This document shows positions 43,265-52,506 of a DNA stretch of 64,000 nt, piece by piece. Numbering within the stretch: position 1 is the first letter of the stretch; every line of letters begins with the position of its first letter. Source of the stretch: Pseudobutyrivibrio sp. OR37 (lineage in GTDB: Bacteria; Bacillota; Clostridia; Lachnospirales; Lachnospiraceae); contig NZ_FOQF01000017.1 of assembly GCF_900113655.1 (NCBI RefSeq), positions 16,644 through 80,643 on the forward strand, given 5' to 3'. Both the position numbers and the translations under genes were made by a program. Below the pieces are notes generated by a model. The model saw only the letters and a list, made by a program, of their open reading frames with translations, searched no databases and was not told where the DNA came from.

Positions 43265-43690
43265 TTAACTCCTATTATCCAAATAATCCTGTAATATAAT
43301 TGCAGCAGCAATTTGATCGATATATTTCTTTCGATCCTTTTTAGCTACGCCAGATTCCTCTAAAATCTCATCTGCATAAACTGTAGTAAGTCTTTCGTCA
43401 ACAAGAGTAATTGGGACATCTACGCGTTTTTCTAATAATTCTTTAAATTTAAGGGTATCTTCGCATCTAAAACCCTCGCTATCATCCATATTGCGTGGAT
43501 AGCCTAGGACAATTAATTCAACCTGATATTCTTCGCATATATCTTTGATGCGTACAAGCGTATGACGCAAAGCGCTAGCTCGCTCCCTTGTAATAGTCTC
43601 AAGTTCTTGTGCAGTCAAAAGTAAAGGGTCACTAATTGCGACCCCTACTGTCTTTGTTCCGTAATCTAAACCGAGTATTCTGCCACTCAT
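43265..43690 (-). CDS. ruvX: Putative pre-16S rRNA nuclease YqgF/RuvX
   Basis: An RNase H-fold nuclease implicated in final 16S rRNA 5'-end processing, once considered a Holliday-junction resolvase. The fold's first strand and acidic residue are in ILGLDYGTKTVGVAISDPLL; LIVLGYPRNMDDSEG and ITLVDERLTTVYADE carry further conserved residues. Length is 141. The start overlaps the ireB stop by one base (TAATG), and DUF1292 follows after a single base. Confidence 0.95.
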   Translation of the reverse strand: MSGRILGLDYGTKTVGVAISDPLLLTAQELETITRERASALRHTLVRIKDICEEYQVELIVLGYPRNMDDSEGFRCEDTLKFKELLEKRVDVPITLVDERLTTVYADEILEESGVAKKDRKKYIDQIAAAIILQDYLDNRS

Positions 43691-43956
43691 TACTTACTCC
43701 AACTTTCGTTTACGATGTATTCCTTGAGCAGCTCTTCCACTAATTCATCACGTTCTACCTTCATAATAAGGCTTCTTGCATTATTATGACTGGTGATATA
43801 TGTAGGATCTCCGGACATTATATAACCTACAATCTGATTTACAGGATTATAGCCCTTTTCTGATAAAGCGCTATATACCTGCTCAATCACATCCTTCACT
43901 CCAACAGGATTTTCCTTTTGAACTTTAAAATATTGAGTGTTACTTAAATCTGCCAT
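43690..43956 (-). CDS. ireB: IreB family regulatory phosphoprotein
   Basis: IreB is a small substrate of the Ser/Thr kinase IreK in Enterococcus and affects cephalosporin resistance; homologues (DUF965, YrzL) occur throughout Firmicutes. The 88-residue product has the conserved [40 protein letters not shown] and a helical C-terminus. GACGAGGTT precedes the ATG. It is the first gene of the ireB-ruvX-DUF1292 trio. Confidence 0.94.
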   Translation of the reverse strand: MADLSNTQYFKVQKENPVGVKDVIEQVYSALSEKGYNPVNQIVGYIMSGDPTYITSHNNARSLIMKVERDELVEELLKEYIVNESWSK

Positions 43957-44023
43957 TTCTAACCTCGTCTTTACTCAAAAAATTTCCACACTACAAACTA
44001 TTACTTTAATATTAATATAGAAA

Positions 44024-45349
44024 TTAGCAAATTTCAACAAGCAAGTGCTCATAATCTGGTGTAATTTCTGTGGCCTTCACCCTAAGAATTGTGTTTGATA
44101 AATCCTCATCAGTGGACTCAATCATGCATTTAATATATTCCTTTGAGAAACCGACATAATATTCTTTACCTTCGATAATCTGCTTTTCTTCAAAAAGAAC
44201 CTCTAATTCTTTTCCAATGTAAGAAGTTCTGTATTCCTTTGTCTTTTCTAGTCCAAGAGAAATAAGCTTTGCACTACGCTGCTTTTTCACTGCATTTGTA
44301 ATCTGTCCAGACATTTTTGCTGCCTTTGTTCCCGCACGCTTTGAATATGCAAAAACATGTAATTCGGAAAACTTTATTTCTTCAACATAGTCAAGAGTTG
44401 TTTCATATTCTTCTTCTGTCTCACCAGGGAAGCCAACAATAATATCCGTTGTGATTGCTGGATTATCAAAATATTTTCTAAGAATATTTACACCATTTGT
44501 ATATTCCTCGATAGAATATTTTCTATTCATTCTCACAAGGACGCTATCACAGCCTGACTGAAGTGACAAATGGAAATGAGGACATATCTTAGATAAAGCA
44601 GAAACTCTTTTTGCAAAATCCTCTGTCACAATCTGTGGTTCAAGAGAACCCATTCTAATACGCTCGACACCATCTATCTTTTGAACAGCCTCTAATAAAT
44701 CAGCAAGGCCAAACTCTGTGCCTGTACCAAAGGAGCTTAAGTGAATGCCTGTGATAACCACCTCTTTATAGCCCGCCTTTGCAAGACCAGTTACCTCTTC
44801 AACAACATCATCGATTGATCTGCTTCTGATACGACCTCTTGCGAAAGGAATAATGCAATAAGAGCAGAACTGATTACAACCATCCTGTACCTTAACGAAG
44901 GCTCTTGTATGCTCGGAATCCTTTTCGATATGCATATTCTCGTAAGCTACATTTCCATCATTAATATCCATGTAGTTAAGAATTGGTCCACTCTTTTTAT
45001 CTAAATTCTCAAAATATTCATGGACCTTATCAACTAAATCGTTCTTTTTGTTGTTACCAAGAATTATATCTGCTCCAAGCTCATCGGCTATATCCTTGCC
45101 AAAATTCTGTACGTAACAGCCAGCAGCAACTACGCAGGCATCAGGATTAAGCTTTTTGCATTTATGAATCATTTGTCTTGATTTTCTATCAGCAATATTC
45201 GTCACTGAGCAGGTGTTTATTACATAAACATCAGCCTGCTCATCAAAGTCCACTATCTCAAAGCCATCCCTTTTAAGAAGCTCTTCCATGGCCTCTGTTT
45301 CATATGCATTAACCTTGCAACCAAGGTTGTGTAAAGCTGCTTTTTTCAT
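44024..45349 (-). CDS. mtaB: tRNA t6A37 methylthiotransferase MtaB
   Basis: A radical-SAM enzyme that adds a methylthio group to N6-threonylcarbamoyladenosine at position 37 of tRNAs. The N-terminal UPF0004 domain has its three cysteines in HNLGCKVNAYETEAM, VINTCSVTNIADRKSRQMI and VAAGCYVQNFG. The radical-SAM cluster is in GCNQFCSYCIIPFARGRIRS. A TRAM domain closes the protein (ELEVLFEEKQIIEGKEYYVG). The order and the start KKAALHNLGCKVN distinguish it from MiaB and RimO. Length 441. It is divergent from the HPr-like gene. Confidence 0.95.
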   Translation of the reverse strand: MKKAALHNLGCKVNAYETEAMEELLKRDGFEIVDFDEQADVYVINTCSVTNIADRKSRQMIHKCKKLNPDACVVAAGCYVQNFGKDIADELGADIILGNNKKNDLVDKVHEYFENLDKKSGPILNYMDINDGNVAYENMHIEKDSEHTRAFVKVQDGCNQFCSYCIIPFARGRIRSRSIDDVVEEVTGLAKAGYKEVVITGIHLSSFGTGTEFGLADLLEAVQKIDGVERIRMGSLEPQIVTEDFAKRVSALSKICPHFHLSLQSGCDSVLVRMNRKYSIEEYTNGVNILRKYFDNPAITTDIIVGFPGETEEEYETTLDYVEEIKFSELHVFAYSKRAGTKAAKMSGQITNAVKKQRSAKLISLGLEKTKEYRTSYIGKELEVLFEEKQIIEGKEYYVGFSKEYIKCMIESTDEDLSNTILRVKATEITPDYEHLLVEIC

Positions 45350-45404
45350 CGTTAAAAAACCTTCCTTTTATGTATTTAAAAAACTCGAAAAGTCCAAGAG
45401 TTTG

Positions 45405-45433
45405 TTGACTTTTGCATGCCTTTGATTTAGTAT
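45405..45433 (+). promoter_or_regulatory. Promoter of the HPr-like gene with interleaved inverted repeats
   Basis: TTGACT, 17 bases, TAGTAT. Upstream and over the -35 box two inverted repeats interlock: AAACTC (45381) with GAGTTT (45398), and AAAAGTC (45388) with GACTTTT (45407). They may be operator sites. Confidence 0.65.
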
Positions 45434-45469
45434 ATTTTTGTATATAAAATCTTTGGAGGAGGCAGCAGA

Positions 45470-45700
45470 ATGAAAACAGTTCAAATTTCTCTTAACTCAA
45501 TTGACAAGGTAAAGTCATTTGTTAATACAATCAGTCAGTTTGACTATGATTTTGATCTTGTTAGCGGACGTTATGTTATCGATGCTAAGTCTATCATGGG
45601 TATTTTCTCCCTTGATTTATCAAAGCCTATCGACCTTACAGTTCACGCTGAAGGAGACGCTGAGGACGTAATGTCTACATTAAAGGATTATATCGTTTAA
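45470..45700 (+). CDS. HPr-like protein lacking the active histidine
   Basis: HPr is the phosphocarrier of the sugar phosphotransferase system. The 76-residue product has the HPr fold pattern, and the regulatory region around Ser46 is intact as AKSIMGIFSLDLSKPIDL (here Ser41). The loop that should carry the phosphorylated His15 (GIHARPAT in classical HPr) is instead NSIDKVKSFVN, with no histidine. It therefore cannot take phosphate from enzyme I. This resembles the Bacillus protein Crh, which lost His15 but keeps Ser46 and acts in catabolite repression. GGAGGAGG precedes the ATG. It has its own promoter and terminator. Which kinase would act on it is not visible in the window. Confidence 0.85.
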   Translation: MKTVQISLNSIDKVKSFVNTISQFDYDFDLVSGRYVIDAKSIMGIFSLDLSKPIDLTVHAEGDAEDVMSTLKDYIV

Positions 45701-45724
45701 TCCTTTTTATAAGTAGTAAATTAT

Positions 45725-45757
45725 TATGAGCTTTGCTTTAATAGCAAAGCTCATATT
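45725..45757. terminator. Bidirectional terminator between the HPr-like gene and thiI
   Basis: ATGAGCTTTGCT, the loop TTAAT, AGCAAAGCTCAT, then ATTTTTT on the plus strand; the minus strand has a weaker T-rich flank. It separates two convergent genes. Confidence 0.85.
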
Positions 45758-45759
45758 TT

Positions 45760-46941
45760 TTATCGTACTTTTATAATTTCAACACTATCTATTGCGGCCT
45801 GCATAAGTTCGTCAATCTTCTCATCTAAAAGATGCTCATGCTTTTCAATAGCCTCAAGCTTAGGCTTGGTAACAGGATGCTTTGCTACGAAAATAGTACA
45901 GCAATCCTCGTATGGTAAAATTGATGTCTCGTAAGTATCAATCTTCTCAGAAATATCAACAATATCCTGCTTGTCAAATGCAATAAGTGGACGATATACA
46001 GGAAGTGAACAAACTGCATTTGTACAGTTAAGCGACTGCATTGTCTGGCTGGCAACCTGTCCAATAGACTCTCCTGTTACAAGTCCGATACAATCATTTT
46101 GTTTAGCAAAATACTCAGCCAAACGCATCATGTAACGACGCATGATAATTGTAAGCTCTTCATGTGCACACTGCTGATAAATATAAAGCTGAATATCTGT
46201 AAAGTTTACAATATGTAAATCGATTGGGCCTGAATACTTAGCCACAAGCTTTGCAAGGTCAACAACCTTTTGTTTTGCCTGCTCTGATGTATAAGGTGGT
46301 GCATGGAAATATGTAGCTGAAAGTGTAACACCACGCTTTGAAATCATATATCCTGCAACTGGCGAATCAATACCACCTGAGAGAAGAAGCATTGCCTTAC
46401 CAGCAGTACCAACAGGCATACCGTGTGGGCCTGGGATTTCTGTAGAATAAATAGCCATGTTTTCTCTTACTTCAACGTATATAATTCTATCTGGATTATG
46501 AACATCTACACTCATCTCTGGGAATGCATCAAGAAGTCTTGCTCCTATTTCTGCAGCCACCTCCATAGATGTCATAGGATACTGCTTATTAGCACGACGT
46601 CCCATTACCTTAAAGGTAAAGTTCTTATCCTCGAATTCCTCATCAACATATTTGATAACAGCCTCTGCAAGCTTATCAAAGCCTTCATCTGGAACTACTA
46701 CTGTAGGACAGATTGCGCTGATACCAAATACATGCTGTAAAGCATCTACAGCTTCGTCATAATCATAATCGCCATCAACAGAAACGAGAATTCTTCCGCT
46801 CTGCTTCTTGACAACAAAATGTCCCTCTACACTATCAAGGGCTCTTTTAATCTGGCGAACAAGGGCGTCCTCGAACACATAACGGTTCTTACCCTTAACA
46901 CCGATTTCTGAATACTTAATCAAAAATGCTTGATATGTCAT
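45760..46941 (-). CDS. thiI: tRNA 4-thiouridine synthase ThiI
   Basis: ThiI adenylates tRNA U8 and inserts sulphur to give 4-thiouridine, and can supply sulphur for thiamine. Present are a ferredoxin-like and THUMP domain (residues 1-165), the PP-loop KAMLLLSGGIDSPVAGYMIS near residue 180, and CIGLVTGESIGQVASQTMQS, which carries conserved tRNA-binding residues, up to residue 393. The rhodanese extension of enterobacterial ThiI is absent, as in Bacillus. A dedicated cysteine desulfurase lies directly upstream, as in the NifZ-ThiI pair of B. subtilis. AAAGGAAGG precedes the ATG. Confidence 0.96.
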   Translation of the reverse strand: MTYQAFLIKYSEIGVKGKNRYVFEDALVRQIKRALDSVEGHFVVKKQSGRILVSVDGDYDYDEAVDALQHVFGISAICPTVVVPDEGFDKLAEAVIKYVDEEFEDKNFTFKVMGRRANKQYPMTSMEVAAEIGARLLDAFPEMSVDVHNPDRIIYVEVRENMAIYSTEIPGPHGMPVGTAGKAMLLLSGGIDSPVAGYMISKRGVTLSATYFHAPPYTSEQAKQKVVDLAKLVAKYSGPIDLHIVNFTDIQLYIYQQCAHEELTIIMRRYMMRLAEYFAKQNDCIGLVTGESIGQVASQTMQSLNCTNAVCSLPVYRPLIAFDKQDIVDISEKIDTYETSILPYEDCCTIFVAKHPVTKPKLEAIEKHEHLLDEKIDELMQAAIDSVEIIKVR

Positions 46942-46952
46942 ATTACCTTCCT

Positions 46953-48101
46953 TTATAAAACCATCTTTGGTACTAAATCTTTTAAAGCTTCCACTGCAGC
47001 ATCCACCTCTTCAAAGGTATTCTCTGGACAGAAGCTAAATCTTATTGTACGTTCTAACAAATCCTTCTCAAGACCAATAGACTTGAGTGTCTCACTGATT
47101 GCAGGCTTGTTTGAAGAACATGCTGAACCAGCTGAAACTAAAATTCCATAATTGTCCTGAAGAGCATTTAGCATAACCTGTGCTCTTGTACGGTTTCCTT
47201 TTATGGAAACGCTGATAATCTGAGGTGCACTATCTTCTGCTGTGTGTCCATTAACCTGAACACCCTCGATACTGCTAATGCCCTCTATTAATCTAGCTTT
47301 CATAGCATACATGTGCTCACGATTGCTGTCAAGATTATCGTAAGCCTCTTTAGCTGCAATGCCAAGAGCAGCAATAGCTGGAACATTTTCTGTTCCGGAA
47401 CGCATTCCGCTTTCATGACCACCACCGAGAATCTGTGGAACCACACGTACCTTGTCTTTAATATATATAAATCCTGAACCCTTTGGTCCATGAATCTTAT
47501 GACCACTAACTGTAAGAATATCAATACCAAGTTTCTTTGGAATAATTGTCATCTTACCAAAGGCCTGGATACAATCGGTATGGAAAATGATATCTGAATT
47601 AAACTTTTTAACCAGCTTGCAAGCCTCTTCTATAGGCTGAAGACTTCCGATTTCGTTGTTAACCATCATTATGGAAACAAGAATGGTATCTTCTCTAAGG
47701 GCAGCTTTAAGCTCTTCTAGAGAAATGACGCCATATTCATCTGTGCCAAGATATGTTACCTCGAAGCCTTCTTTTTCAAGAGCTTTAACTGGATTAAGAA
47801 CACTGGCGTGCTCTATCTTTGTAGTTATGATGTGCTTGCCAAGTCGCTTTTTAGCTTCGGCAGCCCCTCTGATGGCAAGATTGTTGCCTTCTGTTCCACC
47901 ACTGGTAAAATATATTTCCTTTGGCTGACATTTAAGAATTCCTGCAATTGTTTCTCTAGATTCTTTTAAATAATCCTTGCCTCTAAAACCCATTTTATGA
48001 AGTGATGAAGGATTACCGAAATTCTCCTGTAAGCACTCCTGCATTATTTTCATAGCACCATCAGAGCATCTGGTGGTAGCTGAATTATCAAAGTATATCA
48101 T
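46953..48101 (-). CDS. Cysteine desulfurase, NifS/NifZ type
   Basis: A PLP enzyme that takes sulphur from cysteine as a persulfide. The PLP lysine lies in LTVSGHKIHGPKGSGFIYIK and the mobile catalytic Cys in VSAGSACSSNKPAISETL. It starts MIYFDNSATTRCSDGAMKI, as in the group. Length 382. It is placed 11 bp before thiI on the same strand, so it most likely feeds thiouridine synthesis rather than iron-sulphur clusters; no iscU or sufU gene is nearby. The start is directly adjacent to the rsmE stop. Confidence 0.93.
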   Translation of the reverse strand: MIYFDNSATTRCSDGAMKIMQECLQENFGNPSSLHKMGFRGKDYLKESRETIAGILKCQPKEIYFTSGGTEGNNLAIRGAAEAKKRLGKHIITTKIEHASVLNPVKALEKEGFEVTYLGTDEYGVISLEELKAALREDTILVSIMMVNNEIGSLQPIEEACKLVKKFNSDIIFHTDCIQAFGKMTIIPKKLGIDILTVSGHKIHGPKGSGFIYIKDKVRVVPQILGGGHESGMRSGTENVPAIAALGIAAKEAYDNLDSNREHMYAMKARLIEGISSIEGVQVNGHTAEDSAPQIISVSIKGNRTRAQVMLNALQDNYGILVSAGSACSSNKPAISETLKSIGLEKDLLERTIRFSFCPENTFEEVDAAVEALKDLVPKMVL

Positions 48102-48830
48102 TTAAACCTCACATTTAAGCATCAACATAGAAAGTGTACATATAGCTGCTGTCTCTGTTCGAAGAATCCTTCGGCCAAGAGAAATAATGTTACAGCTATC
48201 CTTAACTAAATCAATTTCAGACTGATCAAAGCCGCCCTCAGGACCAATAAATACACCAATGCTTTGGCCCTCCTTTATGGTAGACAATACATCAAAGGTA
48301 TCCTTCATTCCATTTTTACTTTCGTAAGGAAGTAAAAGAATGTCAAGATTTTTGGCATACTCAAAAGCAGCCTTGTAGCTCATTACATCATGTACCTGTG
48401 GGATGATGGAGCGCTTTGATTGTTTGGCAGCTGTAGCAGCGATAGTCTGATATCTGGTAAGCTTTGATTTTTTCTTTTTGTCATCAAGCTTTACAATACA
48501 GTTTTTCATTTCTACTGGGATTATTTCATAAACCCCAAGCTCAACGCTTTTTTCAATTATGGTTTCCATCTTATCCCCTTTAGGCAAAGCCTGGAATAGA
48601 TAGATTTTATTAGATAGCTCTGTAGATGGAACTTCCTCTTTAACTGTAGCAATAAGTGAATCATCTGTAATATCACTAACTTCGCAAAGGAAATTAACTC
48701 CAGTTGCAACAGAAACACGGATGATTTCTCCTCTTTTGAGGCGCACAACCCTAACCAGGTGGTGCATATCTTCCCCAGTTATAATGAAATTATTATCTAC
48801 AGGACCTTCATTAACAAATATTTGTTGCAT
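48102..48830 (-). CDS. rsmE: 16S rRNA m3U1498 methyltransferase RsmE
   Basis: RsmE methylates N3 of U1498 in 16S rRNA. The 242-residue protein has the PUA-like N-terminal domain (ITGEDMHHLVRVVRLKRGEI) and a SPOUT knotted domain with IYLFQALPKGDKMETIIEKS, IGVFIGPEGGFDQSEIDLVK and ISLGRRILRTETAAICTLSM. The start lies four bases after the prmA stop and lacks a clear Shine-Dalgarno, so it depends on translation of prmA. Confidence 0.96.
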   Translation of the reverse strand: MQQIFVNEGPVDNNFIITGEDMHHLVRVVRLKRGEIIRVSVATGVNFLCEVSDITDDSLIATVKEEVPSTELSNKIYLFQALPKGDKMETIIEKSVELGVYEIIPVEMKNCIVKLDDKKKKSKLTRYQTIAATAAKQSKRSIIPQVHDVMSYKAAFEYAKNLDILLLPYESKNGMKDTFDVLSTIKEGQSIGVFIGPEGGFDQSEIDLVKDSCNIISLGRRILRTETAAICTLSMLMLKCEV

Positions 48831-48834
48831 ATTA

Positions 48835-49791
48835 TTATTTACGAGCGGTGATATTCACCCACTCTCCCTGATGATTGATTTCTACAATAGTAAGTCCCAC
48901 TGCTTCAAGTGCTTCTTTTACTTCATTTTCCTTGAAATCGATGATTCCTGATGAAATAAAATAAGCATCCTTCTTAAGAGTAGGATAAATAGCTGGCGCC
49001 ATTCCGATTATAATATCTGCAAGAATATTTGCAACTACTATATCGTATTTTTCATAGCCAACCTTGTCCTGAAGCTCCTTGTCCTCTGTAAGATTTCCAA
49101 CATAGAAATCCCCAGCAGACTTTGGAATTCCATTAACCTCAAAGTTCTCATAGGTAGATGCAATACAATCCTCATCTATATCTGTACCTACCAGATGACA
49201 CTTACCATCTAATAGCTTGTTAGCAATGATTGAAAGAATACCACTTCCGCAGCCTATATCAAGGATTTCATCACCAGCCTTAGCATATTTCTTAAGCTGT
49301 CTGATGCAAAGCTGAGTAGTCTCATGCTTTCCTGTTCCAAAGGATACACCAGGATCAATCTCAACAAAAATCTTTCCCTTATCCTGCTCTGAGATTTCCT
49401 CCCAGGTAGGCTTGATTAAAATATCATCGATATAGAAGGATTTAAAAAACTGCTTCCAGTTGTTAATCCAATCCTCCTGCTTTGTAATGGACGTGTCGAT
49501 GGTACCTTCACCAATATCCATAGTCTCTTTAAGCTCCGCAAGACCAGCCTTGACCTGCGCAACAATTGATTCATGGTCTTCATCATCACTTAAATAAAAG
49601 CAAACCTTAGAGGTTCCATCATCTGTAGGTAAATCTGGCTGAAGCTCTTTGAACTCTCCGCCTTGCTTTTCTCCGGAAACTGGTACATTGTTTTCGATTT
49701 CAATAGAAACAATGCCAAGCTCCATAAGTGTTGCGCTGACAAAATCTTCCGCATCTGTTGTTGTATTTATAGAATATTTAATCCAATTCAT
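48835..49791 (-). CDS. prmA: Ribosomal protein L11 methyltransferase PrmA
   Basis: PrmA trimethylates ribosomal protein L11. The 318-residue protein has the N-terminal substrate domain (NWIKYSINTTTDAEDFVSAT), the signature FVEIDPGVSFGTGKHETTQL and SAM motif ILDIGCGSGILSIIANKL, then IVVANILADIIIGMAPAIYP with the substrate-binding NILA. I start at the ATG at 49791 behind GAGGTTAAT; the longer frame has no binding site. It leads the run prmA-rsmE-nifS-thiI. Confidence 0.96.
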   Translation of the reverse strand: MNWIKYSINTTTDAEDFVSATLMELGIVSIEIENNVPVSGEKQGGEFKELQPDLPTDDGTSKVCFYLSDDEDHESIVAQVKAGLAELKETMDIGEGTIDTSITKQEDWINNWKQFFKSFYIDDILIKPTWEEISEQDKGKIFVEIDPGVSFGTGKHETTQLCIRQLKKYAKAGDEILDIGCGSGILSIIANKLLDGKCHLVGTDIDEDCIASTYENFEVNGIPKSAGDFYVGNLTEDKELQDKVGYEKYDIVVANILADIIIGMAPAIYPTLKKDAYFISSGIIDFKENEVKEALEAVGLTIVEINHQGEWVNITARK

Positions 49792-49800
49792 ATTAACCTC

Positions 49801-49844
49801 AAAAAAGAACTGCCACGTAGGAATTTCCACCTATTGGCAGTTCG
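49801..49844 (-). terminator. Terminator between the DUF2225 gene and prmA
   Basis: On the minus strand GAACTGCCA...TGGCAGTTC with inner AGG/CCT, followed by TTTTTT and then GAGGTT, the prmA ribosome binding site. Confidence 0.85.
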
Positions 49845-49850
49845 TAAAAT

Positions 49851-50699
49851 CTATTCACCTTGTTCTGCAACAATCTTTTCCTTAAGCTCAACACATTTAT
49901 CCTTGAGCTTGCGGGATGTACTAGCTGATTGAATAAGTCTTGCAATGATTTTCATAGCTGCATCATATTTCTTATAATATACCGACATATTAGCAAGCAT
50001 GTATTCCACTGCCTCTGAAGCCATTCCACAATAAGGTGGTGTCTCCTGAGAGATTGCTTTCATAAAGCCTTCATAAGCCTGTGCATAGAAGCCGTCATAT
50101 TCCTTTTGAAGCATTTCTACTACCTTTGGATCAGCTTCCTTATTGTCTTCTAATTCCTTAAGCTGAGCACGGCGAAGCCATGCAATTTTAAGGCATACAT
50201 AAGCTTTCTCAGACATCTTGGCACGCTTTTTCATTGTACAAATAAGAGCGAGCTTAAACTTTTCAACTGCATATTCGTATGAATAGGTCTCTCCCAATTC
50301 CTCCTTTTGAGGCTTATAGCTTGGGCAAAATTCTGCTCTGATAAGCTTAACTCTAGCTGTATCAATCTTTGAAAAAGTAGTATCAAGTGCTGAATAACCA
50401 CAATGTGGGCAAGACATAAAATCATATTTGCATTTGTCCACATGCTCGTAGTTAGGACGTAAATCAAAATCAGGTTCAAGTCTCTTAAGCTTTGTGGCGA
50501 GAACAGCCTTGATAGGGAATTCCTTGTCACAAACCGGGCAACGAACCTTCTTATCAATAACAAAATCTTTTTCCTGCTTAACAACAGGTGCTGCTTTTTT
50601 AACAGCAGCGGCTTCCTTCTTTGGCTTATCATCAGCCAAAATGTCTAGCTCTCCATCCATGGAGAAACCAAATTTTTCCATTCCCGATAATAAATTCAT
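49851..50699 (-). CDS. DUF2225 protein with zinc fingers
   Basis: A 282-residue protein of the DUF2225 family. Two CxxC pairs are visible: KVRCPVCDKEFPIKAVLATK and FMSCPHCGYSAL, with EPDFDLRPNYEHVDKCKYDF between, as is usual. The rest is helical and TPR-like (KYDAAMKIIARLIQSASTSR). The function is unknown. GAAAAGGATT precedes the ATG. An Ala/Lys linker (EAAAVKKAAPVVKQEK) separates a short N-terminal segment from the zinc-binding part. Confidence 0.88.
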   Translation of the reverse strand: MNLLSGMEKFGFSMDGELDILADDKPKKEAAAVKKAAPVVKQEKDFVIDKKVRCPVCDKEFPIKAVLATKLKRLEPDFDLRPNYEHVDKCKYDFMSCPHCGYSALDTTFSKIDTARVKLIRAEFCPSYKPQKEELGETYSYEYAVEKFKLALICTMKKRAKMSEKAYVCLKIAWLRRAQLKELEDNKEADPKVVEMLQKEYDGFYAQAYEGFMKAISQETPPYCGMASEAVEYMLANMSVYYKKYDAAMKIIARLIQSASTSRKLKDKCVELKEKIVAEQGE

Positions 50700-50737
50700 G
50701 CTGCAATCCTTTTCTGTAGATCACTATTGATGAGTTA

Positions 50738-52408
50738 TTAGTTATTTGTTGGTAATTTGAAAGAACTCTTAAGGGATACTATTCTATTGAATACTAATGC
50801 ATCCTCTGTAGAATCCTTGGAATCTACACAGAAGAATCCCTGTCTTACAAATTGGAAACTATCATAAGCCTTGGCACCCTTTAATGAAGGCTCTACAAGG
50901 CAATCCTTTAGAACTGTAAGTGAATTTGGATTAAGATTCAAACTACCATCTTCATTATACACTCCTTTTTCCTCATCCACAATATTTTCGTACAGACGAA
51001 CCTCTGCCTTAAGAGCAGTCTTAGCTGCAACCCAGTGGATAGTACCCTTTACCTTACGGCCATCTGGAGCATCTCCACCCTTAGTAGCTGGATCATAAGT
51101 ACAGTGGATGCATGTAACCTTACCAGTTTCATCTGTTTCGTAAGAAGTACATGTAACGAAGTATGCGTTCATAAGGCGCACTTCATTGCCAGGATATAAT
51201 CTAAAGTATTTCTTTGGAGGCTCAATCATGAAATCCTCTCTATCGATGTAAAGCTCCTTACCAAATGGAACCTGACGACTACCAAGCTCTGGGTTTTCAA
51301 GGTTGTTTGGAGCTTCGAGCCATTCTACATCATCGCTTTCGTAATTATCAATTACAAGCTTAACTGGATCAAGAACAGCCATAACACGACCACGGCTAGT
51401 CTTTAAATCCTCACGAATACAGTACTCAAGCATTGCGTAATCAGATGAAGAATTTGCCTTTGAAACGCCTGAAAGCTCTACAAACTTTCTGATAGATTCT
51501 GGTGTAAAGCCACGACGACGTAAAGCTGCGATAGATACAAGACGTGGATCATCCCATCCATCAACAATTCCATCCTCAACAAGCTTCTTAATGTAACGCT
51601 TACCAGTTACAACGTTTGTAAGATACATCTTTGCAAACTCAATCTGACGTGGTGGATTAGCAAAGCCTGCTGCCTTAACTACCCAGTCATAAAGAGGTCT
51701 ATGATCCTCAAACTCTAGTGTACAAATAGAATGTGTAATATTTTCGAAAGCATCCTCAAGTGGATGAGCAAAATCGTACATTGGGTAGATGCACCACTTA
51801 TCGCCTGTGTTGTGGTGTGTCATGTGCGCAACTCTGTAAAGGATTGGATCACGCATGTTGATGTTAGGTGATGCCATATCGATCTTAGCTCTAAGTGTAT
51901 GGCTTCCATCCTCGTACTTACCAGCCTTCATATCTTCAAACATCTGAAGATTTTCTTCGATTGAACGATTTCTGTTTGGATCGTCCTTACCAGGGTGTTC
52001 GAAATCACCGCGGTATTCTCTCATTTCCTCTGCTGTAAGATCTGAAACATAAGCTAAGCCCTTTTTGATAAGATCTACAGCAACTTCATACATTCTGTCA
52101 AAATAATTAGATGCAAAATAAAGATGATCGCCCCAATCTGCACCAAGCCACTTAATATCAGCCTTAATAGAATCAACGAACTCCACCTTTTCCTTTGTAG
52201 GATTAGTGTCATCAAATCTCATGTGGAACTCGCCATTATACTTCTTAGCAAGACCATAATTTAAGATAATTGACTTAGCATGACCAATGTGCAAATAACC
52301 ATTTGGCTCAGGTGGGAAACGTGTACATACATGATCGTATACGCCCTCCTTTAAATCCTTGTCAATTTCAAGCTCAATAAAATTTTTGCTAACTACTTCT
52401 TCACTCAT
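50738..52408 (-). CDS. glnS: Glutaminyl-tRNA synthetase
   Basis: GlnRS charges tRNA-Gln directly. The 556-residue protein has the class I HIGH motif in [18 protein letters not shown], the GlnRS-type [38 protein letters not shown], and the beta-barrel anticodon region ([18 protein letters not shown]). At the place of KMSKS, where E. coli has VMSKRK, it reads [10 protein letters not shown]. Many Clostridia instead use GatCAB amidation, and bacterial GlnRS is generally regarded as acquired from eukaryotes and spread by transfer. CGAAGGGATT precedes the ATG. Confidence 0.96.
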   Translation of the reverse strand: MSEEVVSKNFIELEIDKDLKEGVYDHVCTRFPPEPNGYLHIGHAKSIILNYGLAKKYNGEFHMRFDDTNPTKEKVEFVDSIKADIKWLGADWGDHLYFASNYFDRMYEVAVDLIKKGLAYVSDLTAEEMREYRGDFEHPGKDDPNRNRSIEENLQMFEDMKAGKYEDGSHTLRAKIDMASPNINMRDPILYRVAHMTHHNTGDKWCIYPMYDFAHPLEDAFENITHSICTLEFEDHRPLYDWVVKAAGFANPPRQIEFAKMYLTNVVTGKRYIKKLVEDGIVDGWDDPRLVSIAALRRRGFTPESIRKFVELSGVSKANSSSDYAMLEYCIREDLKTSRGRVMAVLDPVKLVIDNYESDDVEWLEAPNNLENPELGSRQVPFGKELYIDREDFMIEPPKKYFRLYPGNEVRLMNAYFVTCTSYETDETGKVTCIHCTYDPATKGGDAPDGRKVKGTIHWVAAKTALKAEVRLYENIVDEEKGVYNEDGSLNLNPNSLTVLKDCLVEPSLKGAKAYDSFQFVRQGFFCVDSKDSTEDALVFNRIVSLKSSFKLPTNN

Positions 52409-52436
52409 TTTTATACAATCCCTTCGTGTTTCTATA

Positions 52437-52486
52437 GGCTTCTCCCTTTGGGAGAAGCTGTCAGCATAGCTGACTGATGAGGGTGT
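52437..52486. repeat. Short miniature repeat upstream of glnS
   Basis: GGCTTCTCCC/GGGAGAAGC and GTCAGC/GCTGAC hairpins in a row, ending TGATGAGGGTG. It is a shorter relative of the element at 5299. It stands between the rhomboid-like gene and glnS on the same strand and may work as a terminator. Confidence 0.65.
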
Positions 52487-52506
52487 CCCCTCTTAAAATC
52501 TTAAAT

